A stretch of DNA of 59,530 bases. Source: JBNAVY01 sp049700195. Its GTDB lineage: Bacteria; Bacillota; Thermoanaerobacteria; Thermoanaerobacterales; Thermoanaerobacteraceae. Within the stretch, counting starts at the first letter, position 1; each line of letters begins with the position of its first letter. The notes beneath the pieces were generated by a model. That model was not told where the DNA came from, did no database searches, and was given only the letters and a program-made list of their open reading frames with translations. The translations under genes and the position numbers were made by a program. Positions 25,481 through 32,514 of this stretch are shown piece after piece. The stretch is taken from positions 1 to 59,530 of the forward strand of contig JBNAVY010000010.1 of assembly GCA_049700195.1 (NCBI GenBank), in the 5' to 3' direction.

Positions 25481-26275
25481 ATGGATTATAGACCTGTTGG
25501 AGTTTTTGATTCAGGTGTTGGAGGATTAACTGTATTAAAAAGACTTTTGGAAGTTTTGCCTGGTGAAGATTATATTTATTTTGGAGATACAAAAAGAGTA
25601 CCTTATGGTGACAGAAGTAAAGAAGAAATAAAAAAATTTGCTGATCAGATAATAAATTTTATGAAAAGTAAAAATACAAAAGCAATAGTAGTAGCTTGTA
25701 ATACAACTTGTGCTACAATTGATAAAAAGGATTATGATGTAATACTTTTTGATGTTATTGATGCAGGAGTTGAAAGTGCAATAAATAGTACAAAAAATAA
25801 GAAAATAGGTGTAATAGGTACAACAAGGACTATCGAAAGTGAAACATATAACCAAAGGATAAAATTAGCAGATAATAATATAGATGTATATGGTGTTGCT
25901 TGCCCGGATTTTGTACCTTTGATTGAAAAAGGACTCTTTGAGACTAAACAAGCTTATGAATCTGCTAGTAAATATTTAAGCAATTTTACAAATAAAAATA
26001 TTGATACTTTAATACTAGGCTGTACACATTATTCTATAATGGAAAATGTTATACATAATATAATGGGTGAGGATGTCAAACTTATAGATCCTGCTATAAA
26101 ACTTGCAGAAAATGTTAGAAAATTTTTTGAAACTAATAAAATTTTAAATCCTAATACCAAAGGCAATATAGAATATTTTGTCAGCAAAGATATAGATAAT
26201 TTTGTTAAAACTTCTGAACGGATAATTGGAAGTAAAATTAAAGATATAAAATTGATTGATATAGATAAGTATTAA
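25481..26275 (+). CDS. murI: Glutamate racemase
   Basis: Makes D-glutamate for peptidoglycan. The 264-residue protein has the two catalytic cysteines, Cys73 in VACNTTCAT and Cys182 in LGCTHYS, with the Asp10-Ser11 pair in VFDSGVGGLTV. The ribosome site is GGGTGTG-like and weak. The amidohydrolase gene follows after 13 bases, so both are probably one transcript. Confidence 0.96.
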   Translation: MDYRPVGVFDSGVGGLTVLKRLLEVLPGEDYIYFGDTKRVPYGDRSKEEIKKFADQIINFMKSKNTKAIVVACNTTCATIDKKDYDVILFDVIDAGVESAINSTKNKKIGVIGTTRTIESETYNQRIKLADNNIDVYGVACPDFVPLIEKGLFETKQAYESASKYLSNFTNKNIDTLILGCTHYSIMENVIHNIMGEDVKLIDPAIKLAENVRKFFETNKILNPNTKGNIEYFVSKDIDNFVKTSERIIGSKIKDIKLIDIDKY

Positions 26276-26288
26276 AGAGGAGGCTAAT

Positions 26289-27527
26289 ATGATAGATATT
26301 TTATCTGAAGTTCAAAAAGTTGAGCAAGAGATAATTGAATTAAGACGAAAGATACATATGTATCCAGAATTAGGCTTTGAAGAAAACAGGACTTCGGAAC
26401 TAGTTATTAAAAATTTGTCTGATTTAGGTATAGAGGTAAAAAGGGGCGCTAAAACAGGTGTAATTGGTTTTTTAAAAGGTAATGGTCAAAAGACTATTGC
26501 TTTAAGGGCAGATATGGATGCACTGCCAATTCAAGAAGAAAATGATTTACCTTATGCATCTTTGATTCCGGGTCGAATGCATGCTTGTGGTCATGATGTT
26601 CATACAGCAATTTTACTTGGTACAGCTAAAATATTATCTAAAAATAAAGATTTATTAAAAGGCAATATAAAATTTATTTTTCAGCCGGCAGAAGAAACTA
26701 CAGGTGGAGCTTTGCCAATGATAGAAGAAGGTGTATTAAAAGAACCTAAAGTAGATGCAATTATAGGACTCCACGTAGATCCAGATCTTGAAGTAGGGCA
26801 GATAGGTATAACCTATGGGAAGGCTTATGCTTCCTCAGATATGTTTGATATTATTGTAAAAGGTAAAAGCGGCCATGGGGCACAACCTCATAAAACAGTA
26901 GATCCAATAGTTATTTCTGCCCAGATAATAAACAGTTTACAGACAATAGCAAGTAGATATATGGATCCATTGCTTCCTATAGTGATTTCAATAGGGAGTA
27001 TTGAAGGTGGATATGCAAGAAATGTTATTCCAAGTAAAGTAAAATTATCTGGAATTATAAGGCTGCTCGAAGAAGATAAAAGAGATGAAATAGCTTTAAA
27101 AATTGAAAAGATAGCAGTAAATATAGCAGAATCATTTGGAGGAGAAATTGAATTTAAACGCATAAAGGGATACCCATGCCTTATTAATGACAGAGGAATA
27201 ACAGATTTTGTAAAAACAAGTCTTTCAAAAGCTCCCGCTATAAAAAGTGTTATAGAAGTACCTCCTACAATGGGGGTAGAAGATTTTGCATATTATTTAA
27301 AATATGTACCAGGCTGCTTTTATAAATTGGGTTGTGGTAATAGTAAAATGGGAATTAATAAACCTATTCATAATAATATGTTTAATGTAGATGAAAACTG
27401 CATACAAATCGGTATGATATCTCAGGTATTATTAGCTTTTAAATTTTTAAATGATACTTCTGCAAATAAGCCCATAGGATATGAAAGGCAGTTAAAAAAT
27501 ATTTTTAATTATAGTGATTCCTTATAA
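26289..27527 (+). CDS. M20-family amidohydrolase (N-acyl amino acid / peptidase D type)
   Basis: Metal-dependent amidohydrolase of the AmhX/IAA-amino acid hydrolase group. The 412-residue protein has HMYPELGFEE near the N-terminus, RADMDALPIQEE, and MHACGHDVHTA, which supplies metal ligands. A dimerisation 'lid' domain lies about 185-300 (KGKSGHGAQPH). GAGGAGG precedes ATG. It is co-transcribed with murI, which could mean a role in amino acid or cell-wall peptide salvage, but the substrate is not determined. Confidence 0.9.
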   Translation: MIDILSEVQKVEQEIIELRRKIHMYPELGFEENRTSELVIKNLSDLGIEVKRGAKTGVIGFLKGNGQKTIALRADMDALPIQEENDLPYASLIPGRMHACGHDVHTAILLGTAKILSKNKDLLKGNIKFIFQPAEETTGGALPMIEEGVLKEPKVDAIIGLHVDPDLEVGQIGITYGKAYASSDMFDIIVKGKSGHGAQPHKTVDPIVISAQIINSLQTIASRYMDPLLPIVISIGSIEGGYARNVIPSKVKLSGIIRLLEEDKRDEIALKIEKIAVNIAESFGGEIEFKRIKGYPCLINDRGITDFVKTSLSKAPAIKSVIEVPPTMGVEDFAYYLKYVPGCFYKLGCGNSKMGINKPIHNNMFNVDENCIQIGMISQVLLAFKFLNDTSANKPIGYERQLKNIFNYSDSL

Positions 27528-27597
27528 TTTAAAATTATTTTGTAAGTATTAAAAAATATTTGGAAAAATCCAATATGATATTTTTATAATTATTCAT

Positions 27598-27640
27598 AAA
27601 TAAGGCTGTAGAATATGTTTTCTACAGTCTTATTTATGTT
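27598..27640 (+). terminator. Terminator of the murI-amidohydrolase transcript
   Basis: AAATAAGGCTGTAGAA / TTCTACAGTCTTATTT hairpin around TATGTT. A second, smaller hairpin (ATATTTGGA / TCCAATAT) lies at 27557-27577 and is followed by T-rich sequence. Confidence 0.75.
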
Positions 27641-27705
27641 ATAAATTTAATAATGTTGCAAAATTGCAGGAAATAATTCATATAAAAATTATTTTTGCAG
27701 AAATC

Positions 27706-27734
27706 TTGACATTTTTACTTAAATGATAGATAAT
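27706..27734 (+). promoter_or_regulatory. Strong SigA-type promoter for the 56-residue protein
   Basis: TTGACA (27706-27711), 17-base spacer, GATAAT (27729-27734). It lies 26 bases before the start codon of the small gene, so the leader is very short. Confidence 0.8.
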
Positions 27735-27760
27735 ATTTAATGAAGGGAAGGTGATGAAGG

Positions 27761-27931
27761 ATGTTATTCATTATTTTATTAACAGCCTTTGTTATTACAG
27801 CAGTATCAGTTGTTTTACTTGAAAGAAATAATCAGGATTATGAAACATATGTAAAAGATGAGCTTGGTTATGAAGATGAACTTAATTCAAATTTTAACTA
27901 TGAAGGTTTGGCAATAAATTATAAATTTTAA
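27761..27931 (+). CDS. 56-residue single-pass membrane protein
   Basis: Starts at ATG with GGAAGGTGA six bases upstream and a consensus promoter before it. An N-terminal hydrophobic helix (LFIILLTAFVITAVSVVLL, residues 2-20) is followed by an acidic, tyrosine-rich tail (ERNNQDYETYVKDELGYEDE). A terminator follows 38 bases after the stop. The promoter, ribosome site and terminator make a complete single-gene unit, which is why I call it despite its size. No family recognised. The tail would lie on one side of the membrane and could be a protein-binding region. Confidence 0.75.
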   Translation: MLFIILLTAFVITAVSVVLLERNNQDYETYVKDELGYEDELNSNFNYEGLAINYKF

Positions 27932-27968
27932 ATACAAAAATAATTAACATAATGAATCCCCCTTATTT

Positions 27969-27990
27969 ACCGGCAAAGCCGGTTTTTTAT
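27969..27990 (+). terminator. Terminator of the 56-residue protein gene
   Basis: ACCGGC / GCCGGT with an AAA loop followed by TTTTT. Confidence 0.9.
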
Positions 27991-28057
27991 TTATATAGAA
28001 TAAAACATTATTATGTGCTAAAATACATATAAAGATTTAACAAATGGAGGTAGAATT

Positions 28058-28507
28058 ATGGATATTAAAGTAGAAAGTTTTACTCTTGATCATAGGACAG
28101 TCAAAGCGCCTTATGTAAGAAAAGCTGGCATATTAAAAGGACCTGAAGGTGATACAGTTGTAAAATATGATATAAGATTAACACAACCAAATGTTGATGC
28201 AATACCAACAGGTGGCATGCATACATTAGAACATCTTTTTGCTACCTATTTCAGAGAATATATTGATGACATAATAGATATATCTCCAATGGGATGCAGA
28301 ACAGGTTTTTATATGATAAAATTCAATGACATGCCAACAGAAGAAATAACCGAGGTATTAAAAAAGGTACTTAAAAAGGTTATTGAAACTAAAGAGGAGG
28401 ATGTACCTGCTGTTAATGAAATTCAATGTGGCAACTACCGTGACCACTCATTATTTACTGCAAAAGAATATGCAAAAGGGGTTCTGAATAAATTACAGAA
28501 TTCGTAA
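28058..28507 (+). CDS. luxS: S-ribosylhomocysteine lyase LuxS
   Basis: Cleaves S-ribosylhomocysteine to homocysteine and DPD, the precursor of AI-2, in the activated methyl cycle. The metal ligands are His55 and His59 in MHTLEHLFA and Cys124 in IQCGNYRDHS. The catalytic Cys80 is in PMGCRTGFY. At 149 residues it is slightly short of the usual 155-170. GGAGGT precedes ATG. Standing alone, without pfs or other methyl-cycle genes nearby. A metabolic role is certain from the family; signalling is not. Confidence 0.97.
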   Translation: MDIKVESFTLDHRTVKAPYVRKAGILKGPEGDTVVKYDIRLTQPNVDAIPTGGMHTLEHLFATYFREYIDDIIDISPMGCRTGFYMIKFNDMPTEEITEVLKKVLKKVIETKEEDVPAVNEIQCGNYRDHSLFTAKEYAKGVLNKLQNS

Positions 28508-28588
28508 TTAAAGTCATTTAATAGATGAAATTTGGCTTTTATCATAATCTTTTTTTACCGCGAATAAACTTATTGTGAGGTGTATACT

Positions 28589-30145
28589 ATGCATAATAGG
28601 TCTTTTGTTCGCGGTGCTTTTATTTTAACAGCCGCCAATATTATCGACAGAGGTATTGGGTTTATTTTCAGGATTATTCTTTCTAATCTATTGGGATCTG
28701 AAGGAACTGGGGTATATCAAATTGCTCTGCCAATATATTTTGTTTCTATAACTTTTTTAACATCAGGGATTACTGCTGTCACATCAAGGTTTGTTTCTGA
28801 AGAAAGAGCTAAAGGTAACAAAAAAAATATATTTATTATACTAAAAATATCTTTTGTTATTGTTATTGTTTTAGGAATTATAATTTCTTCTTTTTTATTT
28901 TTCAATGCGAAGTTTATTGCAAAAAATATACTTCATGAAGAAAGAGCATATTTACCAATAATTATATTTTCTCCTGTATTAATAATTGTAGCTACTTCAT
29001 CTGTTTTTAAAGGTTTTTTTCAAGGTCTTATAAATATGATACCTGCATCAGTTTCAGAAATAATAGAACAGATTGTCAGAGTTTGTATTACACTTTATTT
29101 ATTTAGTTTATTTACAGGTATAAAAATAGAATATGCTGCTTCAATTGCAGTTTTTGGTATAGCTGTAGGTGAAATTACAAGTTTTTTATTATATATTATT
29201 TTTTATAAAAGGGAAAGGAAAATTATAGAAAAAAAGATTCCACATGAGGGTAAATTACTAAGCAAAAAAACTGTAGCAAAAAATATTATTACAACATCTA
29301 TTCCTATAACTTTTTCACGAATGATTGTAAATGTAATAGATTTAGCAGAGTCTATTATTATACCACAGAGGTTAATAGTTTCAGGACTTACCCATAAAGA
29401 AGCCATGTCAGAGTTTGGCAAAATGTCCGGCATGGCGTTTCCTCTTGCATATATGCCTTCAGTTATTACAATGAGCCTTTCTATAACAGTTTTGCCAGCG
29501 GTATCTGAAGCAGCAGCTTTAAATAAATGGGATATGGTAAGGCTTAGAATTAATCAGGCTATAGGTTATACAACTTTTGTTGCATTTCCAGCTATAGCTT
29601 TATTTCTTACAATGCCAGAACAGATATCAATGCTTTTATATCCTAAAAGTCCTGGTGTTGGAGCTTTAGTAAAAGCCGTTGCTGCTGGTAGTATATTTGC
29701 ATATATGGAATCAGTTGTTTCAAGTATTCTAAACGGTTTAGGAAGACAAAATATTGTTTTAAGAAATTCATTGATTTGGATAAGCGTATCTGTGATAGGC
29801 ATGTATTTTTTTACTTCAATACCAACAATAAGGATTTTCGGATATATTTATACTTTTATTTTTGCAGATGCCTTAATTTTATTTCTTAATATTATTGAAT
29901 TAATTAAAATTACAAATTTAAAAATTGATTTTGCTAATTGGTTTATAAAACCTATAGTTGCTAGTTTAGCTATGGGGGCAACAGTTATTTTTGTGTATAC
30001 TCATGTACTAACAATAAATGTTAATACATGGATAGATATTTTTTTATCAGTTTTAGCTGGTTTATTTATATATATTTCTGTTTCTTCTTTTATAAAACTG
30101 CCATATATTGAAGATATTAAAAAAATAATATTGTTGAAAAATTAA
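28589..30145 (+). CDS. spoVB: MATE/MOP-superfamily lipid-linked flippase, SpoVB/MurJ-like
   Basis: A 518-residue membrane protein with about 14 hydrophobic segments. The N-terminal pattern FVRGAFILTAANIIDRGIGFIFRIIL, followed by LGSEGTGVYQIALPIY, is the polysaccharide-biosynthesis/SpoVB signature. SpoVB-group proteins act in spore cortex synthesis and related ones flip lipid II or O-antigen. In-frame GTG 28580 lies in the ribosome site (GTGAGGTG), so ATG 28589 is used. It stands between luxS and hydG, without cell-wall genes. Whether it serves sporulation or vegetative wall synthesis cannot be decided here, so the symbol is provisional. Confidence 0.85.
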   Translation: MHNRSFVRGAFILTAANIIDRGIGFIFRIILSNLLGSEGTGVYQIALPIYFVSITFLTSGITAVTSRFVSEERAKGNKKNIFIILKISFVIVIVLGIIISSFLFFNAKFIAKNILHEERAYLPIIIFSPVLIIVATSSVFKGFFQGLINMIPASVSEIIEQIVRVCITLYLFSLFTGIKIEYAASIAVFGIAVGEITSFLLYIIFYKRERKIIEKKIPHEGKLLSKKTVAKNIITTSIPITFSRMIVNVIDLAESIIIPQRLIVSGLTHKEAMSEFGKMSGMAFPLAYMPSVITMSLSITVLPAVSEAAALNKWDMVRLRINQAIGYTTFVAFPAIALFLTMPEQISMLLYPKSPGVGALVKAVAAGSIFAYMESVVSSILNGLGRQNIVLRNSLIWISVSVIGMYFFTSIPTIRIFGYIYTFIFADALILFLNIIELIKITNLKIDFANWFIKPIVASLAMGATVIFVYTHVLTINVNTWIDIFLSVLAGLFIYISVSSFIKLPYIEDIKKIILLKN

Positions 30146-30162
30146 CAAACAAGTTGTATAAT
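30134..30162 (+). promoter_or_regulatory. SigA-type promoter for hydG
   Basis: TTGAAA (30134-30139), 17-base spacer, TATAAT (30157-30162). The -35 lies inside the last codons of the flippase gene. Confidence 0.75.
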
Positions 30163-30213
30163 ATAATAAAAAACTAAGTCTGAGGATTTTCTGAAGACAA
30201 GGAGGATAATAAT

Positions 30214-31614
30214 ATGGAAAAAGGAATTGCAGATTTTATTAATGAGGAAGAAATTTTAAAAACATTAAAAAATGCAGAAAATGCAAATGAAGCTGAGACT
30301 TTAAAAATTATCGAAAAATCAAAGCAGCTAAAAGGATTAACGCCAGAAGAAGCCGCTATATTATTAAATGTAGATAATGAAGAAATACTTGAAAAAATGT
30401 ATAAAGCAGCAAGATATATTAAAGAGGAAATATATGGAAACAGAATTGTACTTTTTGCACCATTATATATAAGTAATTATTGTGTAAATAACTGCAAATA
30501 TTGCGGTTACAAACACTCTAACCCTGAAGAGCGTAAAAAGCTTACTATGGACGAAGTAGCTCGTGAGGTTGAAGCACTTGAAGAAATGGGACATAAGCGT
30601 CTTGCTGTTGAGGCAGGTGAGGACCCTGTCAATTGTCCTATTGATTATGTTGTTGATGTGATAAAAGCTATTTACAATACAAAATTAAAAAATGGAAGTA
30701 TCAGGCGTGTAAATGTAAATATAGCTGCAACAACTGTTGAAAACTATAAAAAATTAAAGGAAGTAGGTATAGGGACATATATTTTGTTTCAGGAAACTTA
30801 TCATAGAAATACTTATGATTATATGCATAAAGGAGGCCCAAAACATGACTATGATTATCATTTAACAGCAATGGATAGGGCTATGGAAGCGGGTATTGAT
30901 GATGTGGGTATTGGAGTATTATATGGACTTTATGATTATAAGTTTGAGACTATAGCAATGCTTTATCATGCAAAACATTTAGAGGATAAATTTGGTGTAG
31001 GGCCACACACAATTTCAGTTCCTCGGTTAAGGCCTGCTTTTAACACATCAATGGAAGATTTTAAACACATTGTTTCAGATAAGGATTTTAAAAAACTTGT
31101 AGCAGTTATTAGGCTTGCAGTACCTTATACAGGAATGATTTTATCTACAAGAGAAAGGCCGGATTTCAGAGATGAAATTATAAATGTAGGAATATCACAA
31201 ATAAGCGCAGGATCTTGTACTGGTGTTGGAGGCTATCATGAAGAAATATCAAGAAAAAGCAAAAATTCAGCACAGTTTGAAGTTGAAGATCACAGAACAC
31301 CAAATGAAATATTAAGAAATCTTTGTGAAAACAACTTTTTGCCTAGTTACTGTACTGCATGTTATAGGATGGGTAGAACTGGTGATCGTTTTATGAGTTT
31401 CGCTAAATCTGGGCAAATTCACAATTTTTGTCTCCCTAATGCAATTTTAACTTTTAAAGAATTTTTACTAGATTATGGCGATGAAAAGACAAAAATAGTA
31501 GGTGAGAATGCAATAAATGCAAATTTAGAAAAGATTCCTTCAGAAGTTGTCAAAGAAGAAACTAAAAAGAGACTCATAAGAATAGAAAATGGCGAAAGAG
31601 ATCTGTATTTTTAA
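30214..31614 (+). CDS. hydG: [FeFe]-hydrogenase maturase HydG
   Basis: Radical-SAM tyrosine lyase that makes the CO and CN ligands of the hydrogenase H-cluster. The SAM cluster motif is CVNNCKYC (Cys90, Cys94, Cys97). The C-terminal domain has the second cluster motif YCTACYRMGRTG, followed about 20 residues later by a third cysteine (NFC). That C-terminal motif and the 466-residue length separate HydG from ThiH, which lacks it. It has its own promoter; HydE, HydF and the hydrogenase are not in the window. Implies hydrogen metabolism. Confidence 0.95.
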   Translation: MEKGIADFINEEEILKTLKNAENANEAETLKIIEKSKQLKGLTPEEAAILLNVDNEEILEKMYKAARYIKEEIYGNRIVLFAPLYISNYCVNNCKYCGYKHSNPEERKKLTMDEVAREVEALEEMGHKRLAVEAGEDPVNCPIDYVVDVIKAIYNTKLKNGSIRRVNVNIAATTVENYKKLKEVGIGTYILFQETYHRNTYDYMHKGGPKHDYDYHLTAMDRAMEAGIDDVGIGVLYGLYDYKFETIAMLYHAKHLEDKFGVGPHTISVPRLRPAFNTSMEDFKHIVSDKDFKKLVAVIRLAVPYTGMILSTRERPDFRDEIINVGISQISAGSCTGVGGYHEEISRKSKNSAQFEVEDHRTPNEILRNLCENNFLPSYCTACYRMGRTGDRFMSFAKSGQIHNFCLPNAILTFKEFLLDYGDEKTKIVGENAINANLEKIPSEVVKEETKKRLIRIENGERDLYF

Positions 31615-31657
31615 GCAAAACCGCTTATAATTTTGTTCTGATATGTTTTATTATAGG

Positions 31658-31689
31658 TTGACAAAAAGGCGTTTACTGAAATATATAAT
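31658..31689 (+). promoter_or_regulatory. Possible promoter for the structured RNA
   Basis: TTGACA (31658-31663) is followed by ATATATAAT (31681-31689), giving a 17-base spacer to ATATAT or 20 to TATAAT. It lies about 55-80 bases before the structured RNA and after the hydG stop. Confidence 0.6.
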
Positions 31690-31703
31690 TAAATCTTATC
31701 TTG

Positions 31704-31732
31704 TTAAAAAGTCCACTAAATTGGACTTTTCC
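31704..31732 (+). other. 5' hairpin flanking the structured RNA
   Basis: AAAAGTCCA / TGGACTTTT (31707-31730) with loop CTAAAT, followed by CC, not by T, so it is a poor terminator for hydG. Nearly the same hairpin returns at 32004-32031, and AAAAAGTCCACT here could instead pair over 12 bases with AGTGGACTTTTT of the 3' hairpin. Confidence 0.7.
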
Positions 31733-31738
31733 GACTAT

Positions 31739-32001
31739 AGACAAACTTACGTAAAGGAGATATTTTGCGATCGGTGCGACTTGTGACAAAGCGTCAACAA
31801 AATTTAGCAAGACCGAGGGTGGAGGCAGGGCCGAAGCCATGGAAGGCGGAGGCGGGTACTTAAGGCATGGATGCCGATTGTGCCTGGTACCCTGCCGTAT
31901 CCCGAAGGTCGAGCTTTAGTTTTGCCGCTTTGGAACATCAGAGTGACGATGCAAAATATCTCCTTTGAATATTTTTTTAACTTTGTCAACAAACTAAAAA
32001 G
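31739..32001 (+). ncRNA. GC-rich structured non-coding RNA, raiA-motif-like
   Basis: About half G+C in a 30 % window, with no coding frame of merit on either strand. A perfect 16-pair stem closes it: AAAGGAGATATTTTGC (31753-31768) with 31951-31966, and GACAAA with TTTGTC may extend it. Inside are GACC-GGG with CCC-GGTC (31811-31819, 31901-31910), GGCAGGG with CCCTGCC (31824-31830, 31890-31896), GCC-GCC with GGC-GGC around ATGG (31830-31853), AGGCA with TGCCT (31863-31885) and a competing GGGTAC with GTACCC. The core (GACCGAGGGTGGAGGCAGGG and after) resembles, from memory, the raiA ncRNA class of Firmicutes, whose function is linked to sporulation and stress in clostridia. OLE and HEARO RNAs fit less well. 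The class name needs a covariance-model search. Confidence 0.8.
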
Positions 32002-32033
32002 TCAACTAAAGTGGACTTTTTAGTATATTCAGG
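32002..32033 (+). terminator. 3' terminator of the structured RNA
   Basis: AAAAAGTC and GGACTTTTT arms (CTAAAAAGTCAACTAAAGTGGACTTTTTAG) with a short loop, ending in a run of T. Its sequence is a near copy of the hairpin at 31704-31732. Confidence 0.7.
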
Positions 32034-32514
32034 ATATGTATTATCTTAAAAAGTTGGAAACAGAATCTTTATTTAATAAATATGAACTAGATAAGAGTTT
32101 AAATTATAACATATAAATTTAAATTGTAAAAAGTCTATAAATACCTCAATCTTACAGAGTAAATCATAGGATATATATAATGAGATAAATTGTTATTGCA
32201 CAGGTAAGTTTTAAAAATAAATAAATAAAATAAAAAAGGCAAAAAGAAAACTATGTGACTAAAGGAAGAGTTTTATTATGTTATGATTGTCAGGATACTA
32301 ACATTTACATACACCTTTATGCATTTATGCAAGATGTTTATAAATGTGTTATTTCATTTGTGAAAACTATATGAAATGCAAATATTAAAAATGTGTCATT
32401 TAAAAATTGACAATTAATATACATCTTAATGTTGTTTAAACAGAAATTAGAGTTATAATATAAGCAAAAGCAAAAAATAATATTAAAAATATGTCACGGA
32501 AGTGATTGGATATT
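32034..32514 (+). other. AT-rich gap between the structured RNA and the PTS regulator
   Basis: No coding frame or further structured element recognised. The part nearest the PTS operon holds TTGTTT (32432-32437), a 16-base spacer and TATAAT (32454-32459), a plausible promoter for the regulator gene. TTGACA at 32407 has no matching -10. Confidence 0.5.

Noticed and set aside
30214..31614. HydG gene as thiH (thiamine synthesis)
   Set aside because: The C-terminal CTACYRMGRTG motif with a further cysteine is specific to HydG, and no thiamine genes are nearby.
31804..31992. A 62-codon reading frame on the minus strand across the structured RNA
   Set aside because: It is antisense to paired RNA stems, has odd composition for this genome and no ribosome site. 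The GC-rich stems explain the lack of stops.
31739..32033. Structured RNA as an omega RNA (HEARO) or group II intron remnant
   Set aside because: No IscB, IsrB, TnpB or reverse transcriptase gene is near and intron domain V/VI patterns are not seen; the core reads more like raiA.
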